From positions 1,302,001 through 1,366,000 of the forward strand of contig JAAVVA010000001.1 of NCBI GenBank assembly GCA_018449715.1: DNA of 64,000 nucleotides, given 5' to 3'. The notes below the pieces were generated by a model, which was not told where the DNA came from, made no database searches, and saw only the letters and a list, made by a program, of their open reading frames with translations. Position 1 is the first letter of the stretch; the number at the start of each line of letters is the position of its first letter. Made by a program: the position numbers and the translations under genes. The DNA is from Acidobacteriaceae bacterium dw_441. Lineage in GTDB: Bacteria; Acidobacteriota; Terriglobia; Terriglobales; Acidobacteriaceae. Of this stretch, positions 8,031 through 17,164 are shown piece after piece.

Positions 8031-11000
8031 ATGGCTGCTGAGTTTACCCACCTCCACCTGCACACCGATTACTCCCTTCTTGATGGCGCCTGCGACGTCG
8101 ATAAGCTTGCCAGTCACCTGAGCAAGATCGGCCAGAAGTCCGCGGCGATGACCGACCACGGCAATATCTTCGGCGCGGTCCACTTCTTCGACGCGATGAA
8201 GAAGAAGGACATCAAGCCCATCCTCGGGTGCGAGCTTTATCTGTCTGAGGTGGCCGACCACCGCGAGATGGCGGGCGGGTACAACCACTTCCTCGTGCTG
8301 GCCGAAAACGAGGAGGGCTACCGCAACCTCGTCCGTCTGACCAGCGAGGCGGCGCTGCACGGCTTCTATCGCAAGCCCCGCGTCTCCAAGGAATTTCTCT
8401 CGCGACACACGAAGGGGTTGATCGCCTTCTCCGGCTGCCTCGCGGGCGAGCTGAACCAGCACCTGATGGCAGGGAAGTACGACGAGGCCAAGCGCACGGC
8501 AGGCATGTTCGAAGACATGTTCGGCAAGGGTAACTTCTTCCTCGAGGTGCAGGACCACGGTCTTGAGCCGGACAAGCCGGTGCGTGAAGCTCTCTATCGC
8601 ATGGAGAAGGAGATGAACATCCCTCTGATCGCGACCAACGACAGCCACTACGTTGCGAGCGACGACTCGAGGGCGCACGAGATTCTGCTGTGCGTGCAGA
8701 CAGCGGGATCGATGAACGATCCCAACCGCTTCAAGTTCGACACGCAGGAGTTCTACATCAAGTCTGCGGAGGAGATGCATCGTCTCTTCGCGGACAACCC
8801 CGAGACCTGCACGCGGACGATGCAGTTCATCGACCGCTGCAACCTGAAGCTGACGAAGGTCGACAATCCCTTCCCGGAGTTCCCGGTTCCTGATGGCTAC
8901 ACGCTCGAAAGCTACTTCGAGCAGGTGTGCCGCGAGGGCCTTCGCAAGCGGCTCGACACGGCGGTCGCTCACCTGCGCGAGCGCGGCATTCAGAAGAAGT
9001 CGCTCGCGGAGTACGAAGAGCGCCTGAACCGCGAGCTGGACTGCATCAAGCAGATGAAGTTTCCCGGCTACTTCATGATCGTGTGGGATTTTATCCGTTA
9101 CGCGAAGGATCAGGGAATCCCCGTCGGGCCGGGCCGTGGATCGGCTGCGGGATCGCTGGTCGCCTATGTCATGGAGATCACCGACATCGACCCGCTGCAG
9201 AACGAGCTGCTCTTCGAGCGCTTCCTCAATCCCGAGCGCGTGTCCATGCCTGATATCGATATCGACTTCTGCATGAACCGTCGCGGCGAGGTGATCGACT
9301 ACGTCAAGCGCAAGTACGGCGAGGACCAGGTCGCGCAGATTATCACCTTCAACACGATGGCCGCGAAGGCCGCGATCAAGGACGTCGGCCGCGCCCTCGA
9401 GATGCCGTACGGTGAAGTGGACCGCATCGCCAAGATGATTCCGGCGACCATCGGCATCACCATCGATGCGGCGCTCAAGGACAATGGACCGCTGGCCGCG
9501 GCGTACGAAAGCGACCAGAAGGTCAAGGAACTGATCGACACGGCGATGCGCCTTGAGGGACTGGTGCGCGGCGCGGGCGTTCACGCCGCCGGTGTCGTGA
9601 TCGCGCCGAAGCCGCTGACGGAGCTTGTTCCTGTCACGCGCACAAAAGACGATGCGATCGTCACCTCGTACGACATGAAGGCCGTCGAGAAGATGGGCCT
9701 GCTCAAGATGGACTTCCTTGGGCTGACCACGCTGACCGTCATCGACGACTGCCTGAAGCTCATCAAGCAGACGACCGGCGAAGAGCTGGACATGGCCAAG
9801 ATTCCGCTCGACGACGAGAAGACCTATGAGCAGGTGTTTCACCGCGCGCTGACGTCGGGTGTCTTCCAGTTTGAATCCGGAGGCATGCGCGACGTGCTGC
9901 GGCGTTATAAGCCCACCACTGTCGAAGACCTCACCGCTCTCAACGCGCTCTACCGTCCCGGCCCGATCCAGGGCGGCATGATCGACGACTTCATCGAGCG
10001 CAAGTGGGGCCGCCGCGCCGTCGAATATATGTTCCCGGAGCTTGAGCCGATCCTGCGCGAGACGCTCGGCGTCATTGTCTACCAGGAGCAGGTCATGCAG
10101 ATCAGTTCGGCTATCGGCGGCTACTCGCTCGGCGGCGCCGATCTGCTGCGCCGAGCGATGGGTAAGAAGATCGCCGAAGAGATGGCCAAGCAGCGCGACT
10201 TGTTCATGGCAGGCGCGGCTGAGCTGAAGTTCGACAAGAACAGGGCCGGGCAGCTCTTCGACCTGATGGAGCAGTTTGCAGGATACGGCTTCAACAAGTC
10301 GCACTCGGCGGCCTATGCGTTGCTGGCGTATCACACCGCATGGCTGAAGACACACTACCCGGTCGAGTTCATGGCCGCGCTGCTGACGAGCGAAACCTCG
10401 AAGCCCGAAAACGTGGTGAAGTACATCGGCGAGTGCCGTGAGATGAACATCGACGTGGTTCCGCCGAACGTGCAGATGTCGGACGCGAACTTTACCCCGG
10501 TGAAGACCGAGCAGGGCAACGCCATCGGCTTCGGTCTGGCGGCGATCAAGAACGTCGGCCATAACGCAATCGAGTCGATCATCGCGGCTCGCAACGAGCT
10601 TCGCACGGAAGGCAGACAGGGCTTCGCAAGCCTTTGGGAGTTCTGTGAGAAGGTCGACCTGAGCAAGCTGAACAAGCGCGTGCTCGAATCGCTCATCAAG
10701 GCTGGAGCGATGGATAACTTCGGCGCACGAGCAGCGACGACAGCCGCTCTGGACAAGGCCATCGAGCAGGCGCAGAAGGCTCAGAAGGACGCTGCTGCCG
10801 GCCAGCACGGTCTGTTCGGCATCTTCGACGCGGACCCGGTCGGAGGCTCTTCTTCGCAGGATGCCCTTCCCAATGTTCCCGAGTGGGACGAGCACACGCG
10901 CCTGCAGAATGAGAAAGAGGTGCTCGGCTTCTTTGTCTCCGGGCACCCGATGGACAAGTACCGCGAGAAGCTGCGCAACATGAAGGTGGTCGATACCGCG

Positions 11001-11567
11001 ACCGCCGTCGAGATGAAGCCCGAGCCGCAGGTCTTCCGCCGTGGACGCGACGAGAAGCCGCAGAACGAGATTCAGATTGCCGGCGTCATCACCGGCCTGA
11101 AGGTCGCGAAGTCGAAGCGCTCGGGCGAGTTCTACGCGCAGGCGATGCTCGAAGACACGACGGGCAAGATCGACCTCATCGCCTTCCCGCAGTCGTACGA
11201 GAAGCTTGCCGAGAAGCTGAAGATCGAGGTCCCGGTACTGATTCGCGGCGTGCTGCGCGGCGAAGAAGACTCGGCCCCGAAGCTGGCCATCTCCAGCATC
11301 CAGGCGCTCGAAGACGTGAAGATCAAACTGCCGGAGGCGCTTCGCATCAGGGTTCCGTTGCATCATCCCGATGCCGCGCTGCTTCAGAAGCTGCACGAGA
11401 TTCTCGTAAGCGCGCCCGGGACAGGCAAGCTGCTGCTCGATCTTGAGGAGCCGGGCGAGTTCTGCGCCGTACTGGAGCCGCATGGCGTGATGGTTGCTGC
11501 AGACCGTCTCTTCATCGATCGCGTCGAAGAGATCGTGGGGCAGGGCTCGGTTCGCATCATCAACTAA
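8031..11567 (+). CDS. dnaE: DNA polymerase III alpha subunit
   Basis: 1178 aa, close to the usual DnaE1 length. The N-terminal PHP domain starts HLHLHTDYS, with DHGN, GCELYL, SGC and TNDSHY. The polymerase core contains GPGRGSAAGS and the catalytic PDIDIDF motif; a helix-hairpin-helix/finger region (EQFAGYGFNKSHSAAY) and an OB-fold domain (about residues 1015-1090) follow. A pentapeptide QHGLF near residue 925 matches the internal beta-clamp-binding motif. It is the replicative polymerase catalytic subunit. It is preceded by an inverted repeat and stands alone transcriptionally. The PHP metal-ligand pattern looks intact, unlike the degenerate one of E. coli. Confidence 0.98.
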   Translation: MAAEFTHLHLHTDYSLLDGACDVDKLASHLSKIGQKSAAMTDHGNIFGAVHFFDAMKKKDIKPILGCELYLSEVADHREMAGGYNHFLVLAENEEGYRNLVRLTSEAALHGFYRKPRVSKEFLSRHTKGLIAFSGCLAGELNQHLMAGKYDEAKRTAGMFEDMFGKGNFFLEVQDHGLEPDKPVREALYRMEKEMNIPLIATNDSHYVASDDSRAHEILLCVQTAGSMNDPNRFKFDTQEFYIKSAEEMHRLFADNPETCTRTMQFIDRCNLKLTKVDNPFPEFPVPDGYTLESYFEQVCREGLRKRLDTAVAHLRERGIQKKSLAEYEERLNRELDCIKQMKFPGYFMIVWDFIRYAKDQGIPVGPGRGSAAGSLVAYVMEITDIDPLQNELLFERFLNPERVSMPDIDIDFCMNRRGEVIDYVKRKYGEDQVAQIITFNTMAAKAAIKDVGRALEMPYGEVDRIAKMIPATIGITIDAALKDNGPLAAAYESDQKVKELIDTAMRLEGLVRGAGVHAAGVVIAPKPLTELVPVTRTKDDAIVTSYDMKAVEKMGLLKMDFLGLTTLTVIDDCLKLIKQTTGEELDMAKIPLDDEKTYEQVFHRALTSGVFQFESGGMRDVLRRYKPTTVEDLTALNALYRPGPIQGGMIDDFIERKWGRRAVEYMFPELEPILRETLGVIVYQEQVMQISSAIGGYSLGGADLLRRAMGKKIAEEMAKQRDLFMAGAAELKFDKNRAGQLFDLMEQFAGYGFNKSHSAAYALLAYHTAWLKTHYPVEFMAALLTSETSKPENVVKYIGECREMNIDVVPPNVQMSDANFTPVKTEQGNAIGFGLAAIKNVGHNAIESIIAARNELRTEGRQGFASLWEFCEKVDLSKLNKRVLESLIKAGAMDNFGARAATTAALDKAIEQAQKAQKDAAAGQHGLFGIFDADPVGGSSSQDALPNVPEWDEHTRLQNEKEVLGFFVSGHPMDKYREKLRNMKVVDTATAVEMKPEPQVFRRGRDEKPQNEIQIAGVITGLKVAKSKRSGEFYAQAMLEDTTGKIDLIAFPQSYEKLAEKLKIEVPVLIRGVLRGEEDSAPKLAISSIQALEDVKIKLPEALRIRVPLHHPDAALLQKLHEILVSAPGTGKLLLDLEEPGEFCAVLEPHGVMVAADRLFIDRVEEIVGQGSVRIIN

Positions 11568-11618
11568 CCGCGCAATTTTGTTCTTTGAAGGGGATCATCC
11601 TGCATGTAACGTGTGGCC

Positions 11619-13340
11619 ATGATCTCCTTCAGAGCTCTGCCTGCGGTTCTCTGCGCTGCGTTGTGTCTTTGCAGCGCTATGGCGAACGCCGAGTTTCAGC
11701 GTTCTCGTCTGGATGCGTTGAGCGAAGACTTCTGGACGTGGCGTGCGACAGAGCAGCCGTTCAGCGACGACGACATTCCCCGCATCGAGCGCGCAGAGGG
11801 CTTCGTGGTGGACTGGTCGCCCGAGGCGGTCAAGAGCTACCACCGTAAGATTACGGAGTTCGAAAAACAATGGCGCGCTCTCGATTTAAAGGACGCATCG
11901 GTTGCGGATCAGATCGACTATCGCCTGCTGGGTTCAGCTATCGCCCGCGTCTACTGGGAGCTGGATGTGATGCCGATGTGGCACGAGAACCCGGACTTCT
12001 ACCTGCAACAGAGTCTTGGGAGCGTCTACGCCACGCTGCTTCCTCCCGCGCCTTTCTCCGCGTCGCAACAGAGCGAGCTGTTGTCGCGCATGGAGAGAGT
12101 TCCCGCAACACTGAAGGCAGCGCGAGAGAACCTTACAGATATGCGCGCTCCGTATGTGCGTGTCACGACCAGTTCTCTGGCCGGGATCGAAGATCGTCTT
12201 GCTCGCTTCGAGACAGCGATGCTGCCGGAGCTTGCAGAAGGGAACCGCGAACGTTTTCGCAAAGATGTCGCAGCGGTGAGGGACGAACTGGTTCACTACC
12301 GCGAGTGGATCGCCAGCAAATCCGCAGGGCTTCCTGAGAAGGCCGCAGTCGGTCGCGAAGGCTATCTCTACTTCCTGAAGAATGTTGCGCTGATGTCGTA
12401 CACGCCGGAACAGATGCTCACGATGGGGCGGCAGGAGTGGGATCGCTCCGTCGCCTTCGAGAGCTTCGCGCAGGCAGCCAACACAAATGTTCCGAAGATG
12501 CCGGTCTTTCCCAACGTCAACGTGCAGGTGGAGAGCGCGGACAAAGCAGAGCTGGCGATTCGAGAGTATCTCGTGAGCCACGGCATCCTCTCGGTGCCTG
12601 CCGAAGTGAAGCACTATCACGACCGCCCCATGCCCGCGTATCTTGCGCCGCTCGACTTCCTCGGCGTGACCGACGACCTTACCGGCCCCTCGCGGCTCGA
12701 CCAGGACAGCTCAAGCTACAAGGACGACCCGACCAAGGCGCAAGGCTTCTTCAGCGTAGTCACCGCAATGGATACGCGCCCCCTGATGGTCCACGAAGGA
12801 ATGCCGGGGCACTACTTCCAGATGGCGTGGAGCTGGCATCATCCCGATCCGATCCGCCGCCACTACTACGATTCAGAGTCCAACGAGGGCATCGGCTTCT
12901 ACGCCGAGGAGATGATGCTTGAGGCGGGGCTCTTCGACGATGCTCCGAAGATGAAGGAGAGCATCTACAGCATGATGCGTCTGCGCGCCCTTCGGACCGA
13001 GGTGGATATCCGCCTCGCGCTTGGCACGTTCTCGCTCGAACAGGCCGCCGACTATCTCGCGACGACCGTGCCGATGGACATGCCGACGGCCCGCAGCGAG
13101 GCCGCGATGTTCGCCTCGACGCCAGGGCAGGCCATCACCTACCAGATCGGCAAGCTCGACATCGTCCGTATGCTCAGCGATGCGCGGCACAAGGAGGGAG
13201 ACGCCTTCAGGCTGCAACGCTTCCACGACTACGTGTGGCTGAACGGCAACGTCCCCTTCGCCTTGCAGCGGTGGGAGATGCTGGGCAACGCGAGCGAGGT
13301 CCCGGCCATTCCAGCCACGTTCGCATGGACAGCGCACTAA
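11619..13340 (+). CDS. Secreted DUF885-family protein (putative metallopeptidase-like)
   Basis: 573 aa. The ATG at 11619 gives a clean signal peptide (hydrophobic residues about 5-22, ending near AMANAE); an in-frame GTG two codons upstream is the alternative. The family signature is HEGMPGHYFQ, similar to the HExxxGHxxQ motif seen across DUF885 proteins, with later conserved EGIGFYAEEM and GQAITYQIGK blocks. Some DUF885 relatives have been proposed as zinc peptidases, but the reaction is not settled. The predicted location is periplasmic. It is convergent with the outer-membrane protein gene downstream and shares an inverted repeat with it. Confidence 0.88.
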   Translation: MISFRALPAVLCAALCLCSAMANAEFQRSRLDALSEDFWTWRATEQPFSDDDIPRIERAEGFVVDWSPEAVKSYHRKITEFEKQWRALDLKDASVADQIDYRLLGSAIARVYWELDVMPMWHENPDFYLQQSLGSVYATLLPPAPFSASQQSELLSRMERVPATLKAARENLTDMRAPYVRVTTSSLAGIEDRLARFETAMLPELAEGNRERFRKDVAAVRDELVHYREWIASKSAGLPEKAAVGREGYLYFLKNVALMSYTPEQMLTMGRQEWDRSVAFESFAQAANTNVPKMPVFPNVNVQVESADKAELAIREYLVSHGILSVPAEVKHYHDRPMPAYLAPLDFLGVTDDLTGPSRLDQDSSSYKDDPTKAQGFFSVVTAMDTRPLMVHEGMPGHYFQMAWSWHHPDPIRRHYYDSESNEGIGFYAEEMMLEAGLFDDAPKMKESIYSMMRLRALRTEVDIRLALGTFSLEQAADYLATTVPMDMPTARSEAAMFASTPGQAITYQIGKLDIVRMLSDARHKEGDAFRLQRFHDYVWLNGNVPFALQRWEMLGNASEVPAIPATFAWTAH

Positions 13341-13344
13341 GCTC

Positions 13345-13379
13345 CGGCCCTGTGTCTTCAGAAGCGAAACACAGGGCCG
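13345..13379. terminator. Shared stem-loop between convergent genes
   Basis: An 11-bp perfect stem (13345-13355 with 13369-13379) lies between the DUF885 gene stop and the outer-membrane protein gene, and overlaps the last codons and stop of the latter. No T-tract follows on either strand, so it may be an economical bidirectional transcription barrier rather than a textbook terminator. Confidence 0.5.
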
Positions 13380-14893
13380 ATCTGCACTCCCCAATTTGTA
13401 GAGTTGACGTAATTGTCATGCGAAAGGAACGAGAGCCTCGGTGGCGTTCCAATGCCATCGGGGTCGCGCTCCTGGCTCTTGAAGCGAATGAGCATCTGCA
13501 TCGCCGTGGCGCGGATTCCGAAGTGATTGTTGAATCGAAGATCTCCGGAGAGCGTAGCCGCAGCGGCGAAGTTGTAGTTCCTCTTCAAAGCAGCCGGATC
13601 GGTTCCCGTCCGCGAGTAACTCGCGAAGCCCGGCGACAGGCCAACCTTGATGGCGTAGCGGTCGGTCGAGTAACCGGAGCGCACCCCGAAGGTTGCCGTC
13701 GTCAGGGTTCCTCCCACGCTGAGCGCTGAGCGCGGGCTTGCCTGCGGATAGATCGAAACATCGCTGACGAAGTCGAGGTAGCGCTTCATGCGGATGCCAA
13801 GCTCAACCCCGGCTCCCGTGGCGGTCTGACGGCAGTTCATGCAGTCGGAGTGGTTGGTCTGCAGCGCAAGGTCCGAGGAGTGGAGGGTCAGGTCGAAGTG
13901 CTCGACCGGCTCTGACGACATGGCGCGAACAAACTGACCGTGAATAGCCGACTCGTACTCGTCAGGATGCTCATAGTCGCGCCACCATGGATAATGTCCG
14001 CGCAGCATGTTCGCCAGCGAGCGCGGAGGATTCAGCGACGAACGGATCACCTTGTACCCGAAGCCGTCGGGGTGCCTCTGCACCAGCGGGTCGGTGATGT
14101 AGCGGTCGATCGTGTCCTCGCCCAGCATCCACAGCGTTCCGACGACAGGCGTGATGATGAAGTCCACCCAACCCGTATTGTTCGTGTAGGTCGCGTTCGG
14201 CTTCTCGCAGTAGTTGGCCGCCGCCGCGTTGTGCTTGTCGCAGCGGATGGGATAGGTGAATCCTCCCTGGTTGAAGATCGCGGTCTCCCCCAGAGGCCCT
14301 ATCTCCCATTGCGTCGAGTAGACCAGGCTCCACAGAAAGGCGTGGTAGCGGCTGCGCCAGTACGCCGGGTCGCGAGAGATGCGAAGCGCCCGTCCGCGCG
14401 GGTCGTTCTGTATCTGGATGTAGCCCGAGATCGCTCCCTGGATCGGGTGGCCGATATAGTTCACCTGCACGCTGTCGCCGTCGTTCCAGCGACCCATGTT
14501 GAACTGCTGCAGCGAGGCCCAGTAGTCCGACCAGAATGGCTTGTTGAGCAGAAGATGACGGTCGTGCTGATCCGCCGTCATAATGCGGGTCGCATGTTGC
14601 AGCATCTCGAACGAGAGGGATTGCAGCAGCAATCCTTTCCAGTGAAAGGGCTCGACCGCTGGAGCGTGCACCGTGGTCTGATCGCCAAGCGCGACGACGT
14701 CATAGCCCCCTTCTTCAGAGGCGTGCGGCTGAACCAGCGAAGTCTGATTCACAAAGAAGGAGGGTTGCGGAGCATCAACCAGCTCGGCGGCTTCCTGGTG
14801 CGGAGGTTCGTTCTCAGGCAGTAGATCCCATTCCTGTCCTGCGCAGAAGCCGCTGATAAAAAAGAGAATGACCGGTAAGCACTGGCGAAACAT
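13358..14893 (-). CDS. Predicted outer-membrane protein of unknown function
   Basis: 511 aa. It has an N-terminal signal peptide (about residues 5-19, cleavage near FCAGQ). The middle holds Trp/Tyr/His-rich segments such as HYPWWRDY and a Cys pair in DCMNCRQ. The C-terminal 150 residues alternate polar and hydrophobic residues and end in Phe (IGPVFRF), the pattern of an outer-membrane beta-barrel. I do not recognise a characterised family. It is divergent from accA across a 227-bp spacer that shows no further gene. Confidence 0.72.
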   Translation of the reverse strand: MFRQCLPVILFFISGFCAGQEWDLLPENEPPHQEAAELVDAPQPSFFVNQTSLVQPHASEEGGYDVVALGDQTTVHAPAVEPFHWKGLLLQSLSFEMLQHATRIMTADQHDRHLLLNKPFWSDYWASLQQFNMGRWNDGDSVQVNYIGHPIQGAISGYIQIQNDPRGRALRISRDPAYWRSRYHAFLWSLVYSTQWEIGPLGETAIFNQGGFTYPIRCDKHNAAAANYCEKPNATYTNNTGWVDFIITPVVGTLWMLGEDTIDRYITDPLVQRHPDGFGYKVIRSSLNPPRSLANMLRGHYPWWRDYEHPDEYESAIHGQFVRAMSSEPVEHFDLTLHSSDLALQTNHSDCMNCRQTATGAGVELGIRMKRYLDFVSDVSIYPQASPRSALSVGGTLTTATFGVRSGYSTDRYAIKVGLSPGFASYSRTGTDPAALKRNYNFAAAATLSGDLRFNNHFGIRATAMQMLIRFKSQERDPDGIGTPPRLSFLSHDNYVNSTNWGVQIGPVFRF

Positions 14894-15120
14894 GAATCCA
14901 GAAAAATTCCTTCAAAATTACTCAACGATAAGAGATGGGGTTTCGCGGAGAGTGAGCTGACGAAATCGAACAAGCAGGTCGCTCTCTGCCCAGTATTTTT
15001 TCAACTTTTCACCTACGATGCAAAAGGAGTTCCTTGGGCTGCCCCGTCTTCCTGATCTCTCCTGAACCGTTTTCCCGGTCCATCGCATACAATCGAAGGG
15101 AAACAGGATTCGCTTAAGAT

Positions 15121-16008
15121 ATGGCCGAAAAAGAAGCAGGCAGACCGCAGGGCAATACCGCCGTACCACCGGTTCCAGAGGCGTGGATCAGAACGGAACT
15201 GGCAAGAAATCCGCAGCGCCCTTATCCAATGGACTTCATCGAAGCAATCTTCACGGACTTCAGCGAGATTCACGGCGACCGCTCCTTCGGAGACGACCAG
15301 GCGATGTCCGCCGGGATGGCGCGGTTTCACGGCGAACCCGTGATGGTGATCGGCAACCTGAAGGGCCGTACCCTGAAGGAGCGCGTGGCACGCAAGTTCG
15401 GCTCGCCCGATCCCGAAGGCTATCGCAAGGCTCTTCGCGCCATGAAGATTGCGGAGAAGTTCTCGCGCCCCATCTTCACCTTCATCGACCTTGCGGGAGC
15501 TTACCCGGGCATCGGCGCGGAAGAGCGCGGGCAGGGCGAGGCAATCGCCCGCAACCTGCTCGAGATGGCTCGCCTACGCGTTCCGACTATCGCCACGATT
15601 ACCGGCGAAGGCGGCTCCGGCGGGGCATTGGCTCTGGCCGTCGCCGACCGCGTGCTGATGCTTGAGAACTCCATCTACTCGGTGATCTCGCCCGAGGGAT
15701 GCGCCTCGATCATGTGGAAGGACGCAAGCAGGAAGCAGCAGGCCGCCGAGGCTCTGAAGTACACCGCCGGAGACGTGCAGGCGCTTGGCTGTGTTGACGA
15801 AGTGCTCGCCGAGCCCGAAGGCGGAAGCCAGAACGATCCTGCCGCGGCGTTTGCCACGGTGGAGGAGAGGCTGCGATTCCACCTGACGACCCTGCGAACG
15901 CTCTCACTCGATCAGCTCCTTGAGGAACGCTACCGGAAGTTCCGCAATATCGCCCAGTTCTATACCAGCGAAGCCGCGGTTCCGGCTGCCGCCTCGACCG
16001 GCGTGTAA
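15121..16008 (+). CDS. accA: Acetyl-CoA carboxylase carboxyltransferase subunit alpha
   Basis: 295 aa, a little shorter than the E. coli protein (319 aa) because the N-terminal helical extension is reduced. Family blocks include NPQRPYPMDFI, IHGDRSFGDD, GRTLKERVARKFG, PEGYRKALRAM, DLAGAYPGIGAEERGQ, TGEGGSGGALA and SPEGCASIMWKD. AccA works with AccD to transfer the carboxyl group from carboxybiotin to acetyl-CoA, the first committed step of fatty acid synthesis, in the cytoplasm. accD is not in this window. The next gene starts 27 bp downstream and may be co-transcribed. Confidence 0.97.
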   Translation: MAEKEAGRPQGNTAVPPVPEAWIRTELARNPQRPYPMDFIEAIFTDFSEIHGDRSFGDDQAMSAGMARFHGEPVMVIGNLKGRTLKERVARKFGSPDPEGYRKALRAMKIAEKFSRPIFTFIDLAGAYPGIGAEERGQGEAIARNLLEMARLRVPTIATITGEGGSGGALALAVADRVLMLENSIYSVISPEGCASIMWKDASRKQQAAEALKYTAGDVQALGCVDEVLAEPEGGSQNDPAAAFATVEERLRFHLTTLRTLSLDQLLEERYRKFRNIAQFYTSEAAVPAAASTGV

Positions 16009-16035
16009 CGGCTTCGCGCCACGGAGCAGAAGCTG

Positions 16036-17085
16036 TTGTCGTACTCCAATTCATCCATTCCGAAGCAGCGCACAGGGAAGGCGTTGCAGCTTGCCCGCTT
16101 TATCGCGGCGCTGGCCTGGGCTGTCTCCTCGCGTCTGCTGGCCTCCAGCTCGGCACGTGGAATCACGAGCCGCTTCAACCTCGACCTGCTTCATCCGCTG
16201 ATGAGCGCGCTCTTCCTGCTCTTCCTTCTGGCGGTGGGGTTCGCGCTGCTGGAGATGATCGCCCGTCGGCCCTCGACCGCCCGCTCGGTGCTCGGCCTTC
16301 CCAAACGCGAAAGCTGGGGCAGGGAATGGCTGATCGGCGCTGCACTCGGCTGGGGAATGATCGTGCTGGCCGTTCTTCCCCTGGCCATCACGGGCAGCCT
16401 GCACGTTACTTTTTGGACCGACGCGGGTGTCCTGAAGCTCCTCACGGTCAATCTTCTGACCCTGCTCGTCTCGTCCCTGACGGTCGAGGTGGTCTTTCGC
16501 GGATACCCCTACCGCTGCCTTGCGGAGGCGATCGGTCCCATCGGCTCGACGCTCTGCATGTCCGTGCTCTTCGCGTTGATGCAGGTCGTCATTAACGGGG
16601 CGAACTCCACGGCGGCCTTCATCGCAATCCTCATGGGAGTTCTTTACTCTGTCGCATGGAACCGGACGCACGGCCTGTGGCTGGGATGGGGAATGCACTT
16701 TGCCTGGGTCGTCAGCCTTGGAACCCTCTTCGGGCTTCCGGTCAGCGGCACGGATGGAGCCTCGGTTCTCGTCCAGACGATGGCCTCAGGACGCCGCTGG
16801 TTCACCGGTGGGTCATACGGCCCGGAGGCGGCGTACCTGACCGCAGTGGCCTTGCTGATCGGGCTGATTGTTCTCGTCCGTGTGACGAAGGAGTACGCGT
16901 GGAACTACACGCATTCGCCGATCATCCCGGGCGGCTACCCGATGGAGGCGAAGCCTCCCGCCGCCCACGTCGCAATGGAGGAGCAGAGCCGTCCTGCGCT
17001 CGTGCAGATCCTGCCCAGCTCCCCCCAGGGAATGTCCTCCACGGGAAATCCTCCTCCCCCACCTCCGCCGCCCCCTCTCCCATAA
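16036..17085 (+). CDS. CPBP-family membrane protein with degenerate active site
   Basis: 349 aa from a TTG at 16036 with GGAG nine bases upstream; no ATG occurs before the first membrane helix. About seven hydrophobic segments match the CPBP (Abi/Rce1-like) fold. The conserved motifs are visible but altered: the usual EExxFRG reads VEVVFRG, the FxxxH reads FALMQ, and the HxxxN reads HFAWV. It may therefore have lost intramembrane protease activity. The C-terminus ends in a run of prolines, predicted to be cytoplasmic or exposed. Located 27 bp after accA; no functional link is evident. Confidence 0.8.
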   Translation: MSYSNSSIPKQRTGKALQLARFIAALAWAVSSRLLASSSARGITSRFNLDLLHPLMSALFLLFLLAVGFALLEMIARRPSTARSVLGLPKRESWGREWLIGAALGWGMIVLAVLPLAITGSLHVTFWTDAGVLKLLTVNLLTLLVSSLTVEVVFRGYPYRCLAEAIGPIGSTLCMSVLFALMQVVINGANSTAAFIAILMGVLYSVAWNRTHGLWLGWGMHFAWVVSLGTLFGLPVSGTDGASVLVQTMASGRRWFTGGSYGPEAAYLTAVALLIGLIVLVRVTKEYAWNYTHSPIIPGGYPMEAKPPAAHVAMEEQSRPALVQILPSSPQGMSSTGNPPPPPPPPPLP

Positions 17086-17164
17086 GCCAGAAAACCCTTT
17101 TGCTCCGTCCCCTTGTCAAACGGGAAAAGAAGGCGCAATCTGTCAGTATTCGAGAGGTGCTTCC

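Noticed and set aside
8019-11483. Very long open frame antisense to dnaE (over 1100 codons)
   Set aside because: Its composition is that of a high-GC shadow frame (Leu/Arg/Asp/Val-rich, no domain or signal), and the opposite strand encodes an unmistakable DNA polymerase.
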